Source of the DNA: Tieghemiomyces parasiticus
Taxonomy: Eukaryota; Kickxellomycota; Dimargaritomycetes; Dimargaritales; Dimargaritaceae
Length of the DNA stretch: 37,081 nucleotides
Reading direction: 5' to 3'
Assembly (NCBI GenBank): GCA_027575765.1
Contig: JANBPT010000417.1
Span: forward strand, 1 to 37,081
In this document: in pieces, positions 1 through 11,447 of the stretch
Layout: every line of letters begins with the position of its first letter
How positions within the stretch are numbered: the first letter of the stretch is position 1
Program-made: the position numbers and the translations under genes
Notes under the pieces: model-generated
What the model was told of the DNA's origin: nothing
Database searches by the model: none
Seen by the model: the letters and a program-made list of their open reading frames with translations, nothing else

Positions 1-1892
1 TTTCAGAACCACAAATTCTGTGATAGTAGAATAGCCTTTTGGTTATGGTATTAGACTTGGGCCTAGTATCAACACAAGTACAACTCTAATCACTCCCCAA
101 TAGTAGTATTGGTTAGGATACATAGTTACATTGACAAATTATCAAGACAGCATTACCTTGCCTTCAATTATCAAGTAGATTACAATAGAATGACAACATC
201 AGACCAGGGAAAATCTAGCTTTGTAGGGTACCATCTTCACATGGCCAAGCTACCTCATGGTATGGTTAGGGTCAGAATAGGCCAAATAGGATATGAAGGT
301 AAATTAGTGAGCAAAAGGACAAGGGCCCCACTGGGTCTTATAGCTACCCAGAGGTGATCCCTATTATCCTGGAAGGGGAGTTGGCCTCAGTACAGGTGAC
401 TTCCTTCCCTTAGGAGGCAGAGGCTGGTAGGGGGACACACTTCCACACTCTGGTGGGACCTCCTACTTTAACAATAACACACCTTAACTATCCCTCCCAC
501 CTTTCCCATGCTGTACTCTCCCTCCCTCCCTCTCTCTCTCTCTCTCATGTCATGTTCAGATGGTTATTACTGCTGAGTGCCATCTGTTAGCACAAGTTGA
601 AGACATGTATAAATACTGTCTCAATATACCACAGACCACCTTACAACTTATCTTTCTTACCATAGAGTCTCACCCCTAGTTACTGCCACTACCACTGTAA
701 CATAATGCCATTGGCTAATATGATGCAACTATTAGATCATTATTACCCTCATTGTGTACTTTATATGGTAGGGGTGAACCTGGATTAGAGATATAAATAA
801 ATATAACCTTTTATGGATGATACTCTGTTATTAGTGCCAGCTTTCAAGTACCATATATTGGACCCCTGGATTGCAAGGTTAGGGCCATGTTAGGATATTA
901 CTAGAGTAGAGAGATGGTAGGTAATCAGAGAGAGGCTTGGAGGAGTATAGCAAAGAGTTGTTAAATGGGATTAGTGACCCAAATGACTACAATGCTTTTC
1001 TAAACTTCATCATGTTTTGTACTATCCTTTCTACACTAGAAACATGTCAATAAGGCCCAAGGCAAAGGAGATTTTCATATATAAAGGTACCAAGCTGGTA
1101 CTACTAAAGACTTTTAATACATGTTTATCATCCCTAATACCTGATAGCATGACTACACCTACTACAGGCACCTCCATTTCGAACTACCCAACTCCAATGA
1201 GCAATACTAGCTGAGGTCAAGGCCCCATATAAATCTGACTTGAACAAGCCAGGTATATGTCATAAAACGCGCATCATCATAAATGGGAGCATTAAACCAC
1301 ATCACTTCTTTAGTCCTTCCATTCTCCCCGATTTCCACCTACAACAAGCATGACTAATCCATCTACCCATGAGAGGACGATACAGGTACCGGGTGGTGCC
1401 CATGCCACGAGTTTGAGTCGTTAGTGTGCGGCCTCTGGTGGTTGCATAGAAGGTTGTGCAGCCTAGGAGGCTGGTGGCTTGGGAATTCCGGTGGTTTGAG
1501 GTGCTTGCTTTGTGTGTGCCACAAGGAAATGAGGTGGCTAGTTCTAGTTGCTGAGTGCCGGGTTCCATGGGCACCATATTGACAGTGAATCAAGTGGAGT
1601 GCTGATGGACAATTAAAAGTAAATAAATATTGCAAAAACGAATGGAGATAGGGTGGGGGATGGTTTGAACCACTCGACCAGACACCCCAATCCCACTGAC
1701 CATCGCCTCTATCTGTCACTATTTGTCATCGTCAAGGTATAAGCTCGGGCTTGGGAAGTCGGAGGTGGTAGTCCCTCTTCCTCGTATATCATAGTTTATA
1801 AGCGCAATTCAATGATTAAAAGGTATGCACAAGTAGGCTGGGCAGCGTGAACTCGGGATGGCAATTGGAAACAGGAAATGAGGGAGGTGGCA
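1..1892. other. Gene-free AT-rich stretch
   Basis: I find no gene here. The first roughly 1.3 kb is clearly richer in A and T than the gene-bearing DNA to the right and has only short unconserved open frames. A CT microsatellite lies at about 520-547. From about 1.3 kb the composition rises towards that of the rest of the window. The right end should contain the 3' UTR of the minus-strand VMP1 gene. Confidence 0.6.
520..547. repeat. CCCT/CT microsatellite
   Basis: A pyrimidine run changes from CCCT units to about ten CT units. It lies in gene-free DNA. Confidence 0.85.
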
Positions 1893-3293
1893 CTATTCCG
1901 CCACAGCCTTAGCTGATGCGGCCCGGTTCTGCGCCAGTTCCTCCTCTAAAGCGGTGGTGGCACACGACTCCATGATGGAGACCACAAAGTAGAGCAGCAT
2001 CAAAACGATCACACCGTTCCAGGCCGTGCCCGCCCAACGGCCGGCGCCGGTGGGTTTGTCAGCGGGGGTGGCGCCCTGCAGGGTGTCCATTTGGCGGCGG
2101 ATGGCGGCGGCCAGTTTGTCCCGCAACGCCGGCGAGTATCGCTCGGCGAGCCGGAGGAAGCCGTCGAGGGTGCCCTGGGAAAAGAGGAAAATCACCGTCA
2201 CCGTTTGAATGGTACTCTTCACCACTGATTTTCCCAGGAAGGTGGCGGTAAAGAAGGTGTGAAAGGGCACGAGAAAGTGCCCGCAGGTGATGCCGGCGAG
2301 GTCAAAGAGCGGGTTAGGGATGGACGCAAACAGAAAGATGCCGATGAAGCCGAGCCGCTGCAGTAGGTTGTACACAAGCACAAGCCCCTGCATTTTGAGG
2401 GTAAGCGCCTGCTGGGGGCCAGATTTCAGAGCGTTGAGGGCCTCGAGTTCGGGATTGTTGCGGCCGGACAGGGCAGCAGCGCGGGCCATGAAGTACGGGG
2501 GAAGCTCTCCGATCGCAGTACCAGCCCCCCAACATAGGCTGGCCCAGACTACCTTGTGCAGGATCCGCCAGGCGGTGACGGGGACGGCCGGAGCCCCGGG
2601 GACGCATACGAAGGCGGTCGGGCCCCGATCAGCAAATTCGAGGTGGCCGCAGCGGTAAGCAGTCAGGGTCACCTCCACAATGTGAGGACCCAAGAAGAGC
2701 ACGAACGTGTGCAATCCGGCTCCCAAGCCAATTGACGATGCCACGCCAAGCAGGACCCAGTAGGTGTACCAAACAAACACGCCGTCGAGGTAGGTCAGGG
2801 TTGCCGAGTGCGGACCTCGCCAGGCGTGGATGAGCCCGAGGAAGACAGCGAAGCCGAGAGTGGCACCGACCCAGTCGCGACGGGCCAAAAATGCACGCAG
2901 GCCGGCGAGAGTCCGCGTCTGGACAAAGCGGCCAAAGTAGTAGATGACGGTCAGGGGGCACTGGTAAAAGGATAAGTCGCCCTGTGACTCGGCGGGGGCG
3001 GAGGCCGGGGCGGGAACGGGGGCGCTCGCGGTAGTTGGCTGGACACCTGGCGAGACCGAACGAACGGCAGCCGGTTCGAGGGGGGAGGTGACATTTCAAT
3101 CAGTAAGGGAGTTAGTACGCAAGGCAAGGGCCTGAGGACGAATGCGGGGGGATTCAAGCGATTAGCACTCGTCTACTCCGCCCCCCAGTGCTTGAAAGGG
3201 ACACAAGCTGGGCTTACCATCGGCAGCAAGAATCTTCTTTACGGGAGACTGGACGTGCCGCGGGGCTTTCCGGCGCTTGATGGCCCGAGCCAT
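1893..3293 (-). CDS. VMP1: Vacuole membrane protein 1 (VMP1/TMEM41-type VTT-domain ER protein)
   Basis: Two exons, 3293-3218 and 3046-1893, encode 409 aa, close to the roughly 406 aa of animal VMP1. The 171-nt intron has a GTAAGC donor, a TACTAAC branch motif at 3112-3118 and a CCAG acceptor; the phase-1 join restores a GGT codon. Exon 1 gives a short basic N-terminus (starts MARAIKRRK). The product is a multi-pass membrane protein. It carries the VMP1/DedA (VTT) signatures GAGTAIGELPPYF near residues 199-211 and ASIPNPLFDLAGITCGHF near 266-283. Members of the family are ER lipid scramblases that work in autophagosome formation and at ER contact sites; that role is inferred from the family. 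Saccharomyces lacks a clear orthologue, which fits an early-diverging fungus. The start is the first ATG in frame with the spliced product. Confidence 0.92.
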
Positions 3294-5918
3294 GGCGAGA
3301 GGAGGGGGCCGGTAAAGAAAATGAGGGAGTGAACCGCGGACACACGGAGGATAGAACGGCGGCTTGACAACAGACAATGCGGGCGATTGAGGGATGCGGG
3401 ATGGCGGCAATGAACAAGGTGCAGGTCTGGTCACGCCGGGCTAGGATGGTGCGGACGAAGGGGGTGGGGTCTGCGGAGAGACCAGGCTGGGCGGTCGGGT
3501 CAAAACGGTTGGGGAGGTGAAAAAGTTGGCCAGTTGATGAGCAAGCGAGAAGGGCGGGAAACAGAGACCGCCTCTGCGACGCTGAGCACGGTTGAGTTGT
3601 GTGAGCGGAGGGTCGCTGGGGCGCAACCGCCCCGACGGGCCCCCATACGTCGAGCGAGGAAAGGCTACAGCCTCCACAGGGTGGACGCCACGTCGTTTAG
3701 GTTGGCCCCAGTTTTCCTTCCGGTCCCCGCTTAGCTCAACGTTCCTGTCGCTATTGAATTGGGCGCTCCAACCCACGGCCAGACGACGGGCCTTAACTGC
3801 CGACTTGGTCCTAAACCTCCCTCCTGGCCAAGGCTCGGCTGCGCCGTGGGGCAGTCCCTTCCCCCCGTGACCATAGTCACCCCCCCCAACGCTTGCCCTG
3901 GACGGCACCCACTGTAGGGAGGGGCTGGGGTGACATGTCCTGTGCTGGAAGGACCGTGGCGTCCGGCGTTTGTTGTGGGTCGTCGTCTAGCCGGACTTAG
4001 TGGTCGACTGCTGCGCTGGGTTGGCTAACGGTAGACATGGTGCGGTTACGGAGTATGGCTAAGCCCAGAGGTGTGTCATGAGACACAAGTCGATATCGGG
4101 AGCTGAAGGGGGGGGGGCACGCAGCGCTGTAGACAAAGGGCGAGACGCTGGACCGTGGAGATACGCAGCATATTGGGGAAAGGGTACCAATTGCCTAGAG
4201 CCTACTTGAGAGGAGAGGGTTGAGGTACCTAGAGCACGTCATCTGGGTTGTCTGAAATTATGTCTTACTTCCAGTGACCCTGCAAAACAAAACAAAATAA
4301 CGGAATCCGGCGTCAACGGGGGAGTATATGTTGGTGGAAGCTCCAGGTGGGCTGTGAGGTACTTGCGGGGGCCTTAATCAGCATGGGCTATGGTACGTGG
4401 GACTAGGGAGGGGATTCAAGCGCATTAACCACCAAACAAATCACCACCCCGCAGCATAAATGGTAAGGACTACAACGCGTAATCGTCCAAAAGACTGCGA
4501 CAGCTACATGACCAGCCAAGTTCAAACATTGGTCGAATCGAACCCAGGATCAATGTGTAGAAATAAAAATAACCCGCCTTACAAAAAACCTATGGTTGGC
4601 TGACGCTGACAGCATAGGGTACAACAAACCATGGTTCAGGTTCTTTTTTTCAACAGCTGGGGTCTAGTCTTGAATGACAATCATAGATGGGTCCAATATG
4701 GTGCAGCCTACTCGGGAATAGGGACATTACTTGCGGTAGAGTGTGCCTTTGTATTTCCCCACCATGTCTACTTTGGTATTTACAATCCGCACCCAGTCCA
4801 CGGGTCTGAAAATGTTTAGCAGATCATTGCTTGGTAATTTTCTATTCCTGGAACCGCAAAGTACCACAAATTTACCATCATCATACTGCCCAACTGGTTT
4901 CGGCAGGTCTTTACTGCGTTACACTTTACAAGCATGGACTCTTTTATAGGCATCAGAGGGACCATCAAACGGAGAGGGGCAGCGAGATGGGTTTATCTAG
5001 GACAGCAATTGTGACCACTGGATTATTGTGACTTACCATGCCCTAATCTAGCCATTCCCAGGACTGCGGCGATAAATACTCAGAGAACACCCCCCCCCAA
5101 CAGTTAACATCTATGAATAACCTATGCCCCCCTAAAACACTCAATATATAATACGCAGATCTTGAACTTTAAAAACCACATCTACTTCATTCAAGACCAT
5201 CCTAGTTACCTGTTGATCACCCTAAGATGCAGCAATGTAAGGGCGACAACAACGCCCCGTATTAACCGGGGGAAACCATTAATCGTAATGGATCCCCAAC
5301 CTGTACGCGTGGCCAAAGAGGTACCTTCCAGTAACTTCAGACTTCACTTCGCTGCCTAAACTCTCCGTCTCTCGGTTATCAAAGTTTGTACTCCGCATGA
5401 TGCGACCGTAGTTTACTTTTTTACCAATAAATTTAACCTGAGAAGGTGACGAGTCCCCGACAACCTTCTTCGCCGGTACACACTGAAGATACCATAATGC
5501 CTCAGCAATCCCACACGCTAATTAGGAGCACATGCGCCCTTCCAACAATCATAAGCGGCAGCCAACCCAATAGTGTGCAAGAGGATTTCATTGCGAGTGT
5601 GGAGAGACGGGCTGGGCAGGCCATCGGGAAGGCGTCTGTGACTATGGCAAGACGTAAATAGTGACATTAATTCATAAATTGACAGCCCCTGTCCCACTTC
5701 GCGACAAGCAAGAGATGGACGGGCCTGGCGGCCAGCTAGGCTGGGCTTAGATAGAAAGAATAAAAAAACGATGGATGCGGTTTAAGTCATTAAGTAGCAA
5801 GCATGGAAAAAAAAAGAAAAAGTACGACGAAGAAATACAAGAGGTGAGGAAATACGGGCCTGCTCTGCTACCAAGGGGATGACAGGCTGAGGTGGGGGGG
5901 GGGGGGAAGGCTCCTCAT
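3294..5918. other. Intergenic stretch, no gene recognised
   Basis: This 2.6 kb lies between the VMP1 start and the stop of the next minus-strand gene. The VMP1-proximal 0.9 kb is GC-rich and should hold its promoter and 5' UTR. From about 4.2 to 5.9 kb the DNA is AT-rich with only short, unconserved open frames. A 13-G run sits at 5894-5906, just past the stop of the neighbouring gene. A B-box-like sequence near 4535-4545 (minus strand) does not fold as a tRNA. Confidence 0.55.
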
Positions 5919-7412
5919 CTAATAGACGAGCTCCCGCGAAGTGCCTGGCTGCCGTGCCTGGAATTGGTAGTGATCCGCTTCCAGCAGATCCAACTGGTAT
6001 AGAAAATCGTTCACGGTGCCGCCACCAACGCGGATGGGGGGTGTGGCGAGCTGGTCCATAAGCAGGGTAGGGACCGTCTGGTCAAGCCACGACTCGCTGC
6101 CGCTACTGCTCTCGGTGGACGAGTATACTGACAGGGCAAGGTCAAGGTGCGGGAAGACCATAGGTGACTGGGGCATAGGGGAGAGCGCGGGGAGGGGTGT
6201 GGCGGGCACTGGGGTCAAGCGCACCTCGCGGAGGAGCAGGCCGTCCCCTTGCGGGTCGATGCCTAGGTTCCGGAGAGCCTGTTCGGCCTGCCGGCGGTTC
6301 AGGCCCAGCGGGAGGCGGACCCGGACGTGACTGTCGTGGGTGTCCACCTGGCACGGGAAGGCCGCCGTCAGCTGTTCCACAATGCGTGTGACGGTGCGGA
6401 GGTGGGCCTGCTGGAGGACCTGGGCGTCCTGGAGTTTGGCCATGACGGAGGCGGGCGAGTCGGTAGTCGCTGGTTCGCCGTCGGCGGTGGGGCGGTCGGC
6501 CGGACTGAACAGCGGACTCAACCGGTGCGAGACGACCGAGAGTTCGAGCTCCACGTAGACCGGCTCGACGCCGCCCAGCAGGCTGACCGCAGGGCTGGGC
6601 CGGGCGGCGGCGATTAGTGAGTGTAGGTCGTGGGCCCAAGCCGGACCAGTTAGGCGTTTAAGCGGGGCAACGGCACCGGTCCGGGATTGATGGCGGATAA
6701 CGCGCCGCCGGCGGGGTCGTGGGCCGAGTTTTGAGACGGAGGCTGTCCTGGCATCTCGTCGGCTAACATTCTCGTGGTCGCCGGTGGAGGCCTGCCGCAA
6801 AGCCTCGGCGTTGCAGCCGAATGCGGCTAGGGTCCGGGTGGGGCCGGCCCGCGCAGCGCTGGCAAGAGCCGACGGTAAGGCGGACGGGGTGAAGAAGGCG
6901 TTGGTCGTCGAAAAGGAGCGGGCAAACACGTGCGAGAAGCGGCCCAATGGAGACATACAGGGTCCGAACGGTGAACGGCGGAGGGCCGCAAAGCACTGAT
7001 GCTGGTCCTGCCGGACGTGGGCCCAAAGGGCGTGGTATCCCGCCAACGGGGGGGCTCGAGCCCGCACGTGGAGCCGGCCGCCCCAGAAACGGGCCACTCG
7101 GCCCACCAGACGGTGCAGTAGGCGCGAGCCGGGACATAGGGGCCGAGCGGGGCCTGCAGCCAATCGAACTGCCATCAGGGTGGAGGAGAACGACTGGGGT
7201 TGAGTCCAGAAGGGGGCCCCATAAGGACCGCACGTCGGGCGGCCGTAGCGAGCGTGGGTGGTGCGGGCCACCTCCCGCTTACGTTGCAGCAGTGTCAACC
7301 GGATCTGGTTCCCAAGCGCGGCCCGTTTCAGTGCCAGCAAGCGCTGGTGGGCTACGGGGAACATGGCTGGGATACGGTACCGCCGAGCCCAGGAGGCCAA
7401 GAAACGAAACAT
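5919..7412 (-). CDS. Unrecognised protein with a long basic, probably mitochondrial N-terminus
   Basis: One uninterrupted exon encodes 497 aa. I do not recognise the family. The first ~190 residues are rich in Arg, Ala, Leu and Ser with almost no acidic residues, and include an ARSFSTT sequence at 164-170. That resembles the cleavage-proximal end of a fungal mitochondrial presequence, but lies unusually far from the start. The remainder looks folded: a segment near 265-300 (HDLHSLIAAARP, then VEPVYVELELSV) with predicted helix and strand, and a helical stretch near 330-400 (QQAHLRTVTRIVEQL, then a RLPLGLNRRQAEQALRNLGI motif). The C-terminus (about 405-497) is Ser/Pro-rich. The ATG at 7412 is the first in frame; another Met follows at residue 17. 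Mitochondrial location is inferred from composition only. Confidence 0.7.
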   Translation of the reverse strand: MFRFLASWARRYRIPAMFPVAHQRLLALKRAALGNQIRLTLLQRKREVARTTHARYGRPTCGPYGAPFWTQPQSFSSTLMAVRLAAGPARPLCPGSRLLHRLVGRVARFWGGRLHVRARAPPLAGYHALWAHVRQDQHQCFAALRRSPFGPCMSPLGRFSHVFARSFSTTNAFFTPSALPSALASAARAGPTRTLAAFGCNAEALRQASTGDHENVSRRDARTASVSKLGPRPRRRRVIRHQSRTGAVAPLKRLTGPAWAHDLHSLIAAARPSPAVSLLGGVEPVYVELELSVVSHRLSPLFSPADRPTADGEPATTDSPASVMAKLQDAQVLQQAHLRTVTRIVEQLTAAFPCQVDTHDSHVRVRLPLGLNRRQAEQALRNLGIDPQGDGLLLREVRLTPVPATPLPALSPMPQSPMVFPHLDLALSVYSSTESSSGSESWLDQTVPTLLMDQLATPPIRVGGGTVNDFLYQLDLLEADHYQFQARQPGTSRELVY

Positions 7413-9179
7413 GGATGGCGGCGCTCAACGGCGCGAGCAAAGGGGGGAGCTTGGCGGACGGTCAGGGTGATGCGTAGATTTAACCCTGAAACGAATTAAG
7501 AGATTTAAAGGTCGGATGTCAAATTCAAAGTAATAAGTGGCGATGGTAGCAAACAGTAATGAATCGAGTTCTCCAAGCCAAAAGTCATATTGAATCATAA
7601 AGGGGGTGGACATTGGATAGTTCTGCGCGTGATTAGTCAGTACCACCCCCTCACGTCAGTGGCCCTTCCTTGGCAAGGAACTGGCCAACTGGGTTCCGAG
7701 GGGGAGGACTCCAGATTTCCTACCCCACGGGCTGCAGGCGGGGGGGGGAGGAGGGATGATGCCTAAGAAAAAATAGATAAAAATGCCAAGCCTCCCTAAA
7801 TTGTAGCGCGTCCCCAGTACAAAGACCGTTAAATAGCATCCCACTGGGGGTAAAAAGGATCCCTCCGATTGGCGGATTTTAGGTACATTCCGGCCACCCG
7901 GGGCGGTCATTGGCGGGGATAAAGACGGGAGTTGGCGGGGCGCACAAGCCAGGTGCAATAAGGTGAGAGGAGGGAGAGCACCTAAGAGCACCTTGAGATG
8001 GCCTCGCACATGGAATTTTCCATACAATGGCATCCATCCCCTGAACCCTCTCTCTTGGCCCGCGAAAACGCGCTGGCGTGTGGGCCTTGGGACGTCGCCT
8101 TCCCACTGGCCATCGCCCTCTCAAGGGTCTACAACCCGAAACACCACCTATCAACTCTGCAGCGGCAGGACAACTAGACTACAGACTCACTGGCGGCACA
8201 GGCTCACTACGACATCAGCCAGCGGCCACAGCAAGACCAGCAGCCGACGTGACCCCCGCCTCCACACATCCTCTAACCTCCAACTCTGCCTTTTCCTCAC
8301 TAACAGTGCCTTGAAGTTTTTGAAGGCCTACCGGTCCACTACCCGATCAAATCGGACAGCTATATTGTAACCGAGGCGCACCCCAGGACGCCTTCTTGTC
8401 CGAGAAAGCCGCCTCCCTATATGGATCTGTCCTCCTGATAGGACCCACTAACTTCTCTCACGGTTAATTCTCATCTTTTGGGAAATAAGAAGGTGGGTAG
8501 CCTTCCGACTTCGGAAGCAAACTCGACTCGATTTTTAGTTTTTCTCTTCATGGAGAAAAGGCCCCGAACCAAGCGCCTTAAGTTAAATCAAAACGATTTC
8601 GCGTCATCGTTCAAACCACACCTATTTAACGACGACGAATCGCCCATAATTGTAGATTTATCAAGTGTACAATACAATTATTTCTTTATTCTGCTTCTCA
8701 GCGACCCTCCCTTGGTCTTTCTTCTAGTTGCTCCCCCTCACGGACTACACGCCCCGTCATAATATGACCAAAAGACCGCTTGCAAATTAAGTTTGAATTA
8801 AAATAAACAAACAATTCATTGGTGTGGGTCTCTATTCCACCTGTGCGTTTGTTTTGCTCTCTTCCTCTCTGAATAGGACCACCACGTACCTTGATAAGAA
8901 GGCCCGTTAACCACCTCAACGTTGCGATTACCATCCGGGTGAGAGCAAAGGTATCAGAATTAACACAACCAAGGGCGAGACGTATCCACTCCCGCTGGAC
9001 TGGTACCTTGGCTCAACTCACCAGTATCCATTTCCCGATGAGTCGAGAGGCTACTGGCTACCAAACCGACGTTTTAATCAAGTTGGGGATTGTACTACAG
9101 ACTAAAGTGTAACCATACACAAGAGGCCCTGCCCTGGGCATTGTGCACCCTGCGGCAGGGCTGTCCAGGGCCACAGGGT
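7413..9179. other. Intergenic stretch, no gene recognised
   Basis: This 1.8 kb lies between two minus-strand genes. It should contain the promoter of the long-presequence protein (left part) and the 3' UTR of the BRAP2 gene (right part). The block from about 8460 to 8850 is AT-rich. Short open frames on both strands show no conserved motif. Confidence 0.55.
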
Positions 9180-11447
9180 TTACTTCCGCTTGCCCTTTGG
9201 CTTTGTCCGCCGACTACTACCAGCCGTGGGGGCCAATCCGATATCGGCCCCTTGCAAGGACGCGTCGCTGGCTACCTTCTCTTGCATGCTAAAGTACGCC
9301 ATGAGATCTTGGACCTGCTCCTGGAGTTCGGTGATCTGTTGGCCTCGGGCTTCCACCTGGGCCTTGAGCGCAGTCTGGTTGGTTACCAGCGAGGTCGTCA
9401 TCTGATTGAGATACCACAGAATACAGGTGTGAGCATCAAACGCAGTGGTTAGCCGTGCGACGGAAACTTGACAGGGTATTGGACATATAACAAAGCTGGG
9501 CGACATGGCACCCATCCTCGTCACCTCTCAGTTTCATCTAGCGTGCCCATGTTGCACAAAGTTACCTCGCTTTCATCCCGACACTGCCGCTCTAGACTGG
9601 TCACCTGGGCGCGTAGTTCCCCCACGCTGGTCTCGAGACTCAGCTTCTCAGCGCGTGCGATGGCCAGGGCCTCGCGATCCCGCGTCGCCGCCTGCTGCAA
9701 CTCTTGGCACCGCGCGACCGTCTGCGTACGCTCATGTTGGGCTGCCGCCAGTTCCTGTACGGTTCGGTGCCACTCGCGAGTGAGCTGAGTGAGCTGGGTA
9801 TCGTAAAAGTGCCGCTGCGACTCAAGCTGGGAGTCAAGGATCCCGGAAAATTCAAGGTTGAGGTTCTGCAACTTGTCCTGGACCAGGGGTCGGGGTGACG
9901 GCGTGGATAAGACTGCGGAATGGTGAGATGCCGTGCGGGTGAACCAGGCCTTATGCGCTCAACGATGCTGCATCCATCCACTACGGGGTCGCTCACTTAC
10001 CTCCAAAGCCAGCGACTGGTCTGCGTCCTCGGTCCCTGGGTCAGGCAGTTCAACCAGTTTGCCGTCGGCCGTATTCTGGATGAGGCGGTGGACATAGCTA
10101 GGTTGGTGAACGGACCAGTAAATATCAATGTATGTTACAAGGGGAGGTTAGTCACCGCACCCGTCCTACCCGTTTGTCCAAAGGTGCCCGTGTACCTACT
10201 TACCCCTCGCGCGCGTAATCCCACACGCGCTGCGTTTCTAGTTCTAAGGCATACAGATGCCCCGTCTCATCGTAGTGCCGATGGGCGTGGCCAGCCTGGT
10301 AGCGTCCGCAGCCTAGGTGCGCACAGATCAGACAGATCCAGAGTTCACTCTGCACCCCGCAGTGGGCACACCGCTGGGCCTCCTCACCGTCATCTCGTGG
10401 GGGATCGTCGGGCGCGTGGTCGGATCCCGCTGGGGCTGGGCCCACCCGGCGTCGCGCGGTGCTGTAACGACAGACCGGACAGCTGGCATCGCCCCACCGC
10501 GTGAGACACTGGCAGTGAAACGTGTGTTGACACACGATGGTGAGTAGCCCCGTGGCGGATGCGTCGAGACTTTCGAGGCACACCGGGCACGCCGGTAACT
10601 CCGGACCGAAGGGGACGGCGGGGGTGGCCGTGAGGCTGCGGCCGGCCGGACCAGCGGCGTGCCATGCGGAGACCGGCAGCGAGCCAACGTCGGGCCACTT
10701 GCCGCCGGCCGGAACCGCACCCAGCGACTGAAACAGGAGGGGCAGGGCGTAGTCCGGTACCGCCGCGTGCTCCACGTACAGCCCGGCCAGGTATACCACG
10801 TGGCATTTTTCAGGCTCCAGGGAGCTGAAGGCCCGGCCGTTGTAGGCGGTATAAAATCGACGGGCCGCGGTGGCATCGCGAAATTTGAGGATGGCGAGGT
10901 ACCGGTTAGGGAGGCCATCGCGCACGGTCCGGATGTGTGAAATGGCCTCCCGGTAGCCGCCCAGGAAGGCCAGAAAATCTGCCGTAGCCAAGTAGGCCGG
11001 GACGGCCAGAACGGCGAGCAGCGTGCCACCGTGCGGCGTCCCATCCACCGTGGCCGGCTCGACCGTCGTGGGCTGGACGTCGCGGTAGAGGTGCAACGTG
11101 CCCCACGGGTAAGTGTCCGAAGCTGGAGCTGGGGTAAAGTGGCCCCGCGGGGCCGGGGGTGCGGTCGCTGCGGACAGGGGTGGGGCGGTCATGGCGGGCA
11201 CAACAGAATCGACCGTCACCGGGCCGATACGGTGGTCGCGGCGGGCACGCAGCCGGTCAAGGAGGGCCGCAGCGGGGGCAGGGGTGGCGGGCGACGGGCC
11301 CGGGATGTGGTTATCGAACCTCAACGCCGTCCGGGTGAAATGGTCCAAGTGGGCGGCCCAGGTACGCAAGGTCGGGTCGGTGAGGGAGTTTGGGAGGCGG
11401 CGAGGGACGGCGAACAGTTCGAGGTGAAGGGTGTAAAAGTAGACCAT
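9180..11447 (-). CDS. BRAP: BRAP2/Etp1-type RING E3 ubiquitin ligase (BRAP2 domain, RING-H2, ZnF-UBP, coiled coil)
   Basis: Four exons (11447-10204, 10097-10001, 9877-9566, 9401-9180) encode 624 aa; all junctions keep phase with GTAAGT or GTAACT donors and YAG acceptors. Residues about 142-220 form the RRM-like BRAP2 domain. Residues 287-326 form a RING (CPVC, then CQH, H and C, then CPVC). Residues from 360 form the ubiquitin-binding zinc finger (CAHC, CLIC, HLGCGRY, GHAHRHYDETGH), which is split by intron 1 so that WDYAREG joins YVHRLIQN. A coiled coil follows to about 600 and the tail is basic (RRTKPKGKRK). Family members are cytoplasmic E3 ligases; animal BRAP2 damps Ras-MAPK signalling and yeast Etp1 acts in the ethanol response. 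The role here is inferred. The start MVYFYTLHLELF matches the family N-terminus. Confidence 0.93.

Noticed and set aside
1660..1700. tRNA A-box-like sequence (TGGTCGAGTGGTT, minus strand)
   Set aside because: No B box, anticodon arm or acceptor stem follows within 100 nt.
2287..2658. Plus-strand 123-codon frame over VMP1
   Set aside because: Shadow of the VMP1 coding exon on the opposite strand.
3441..3908. 155-codon minus-strand open frame upstream of VMP1
   Set aside because: Composition and lack of motifs suggest leader or promoter DNA. It starts beyond the VMP1 ATG and does not splice to it in phase with any conserved sequence.
4520..4560. Possible minus-strand tRNA (GGGTTCGATTC B-box-like sequence)
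   Set aside because: The flanking bases do not form a T stem and no matching A box or acceptor stem is found.
7656..8154. Overlapping minus-strand frames upstream of the long-presequence gene
   Set aside because: Low-complexity Pro/Leu-rich translations with no recognisable domain and no clear link to the downstream exon.
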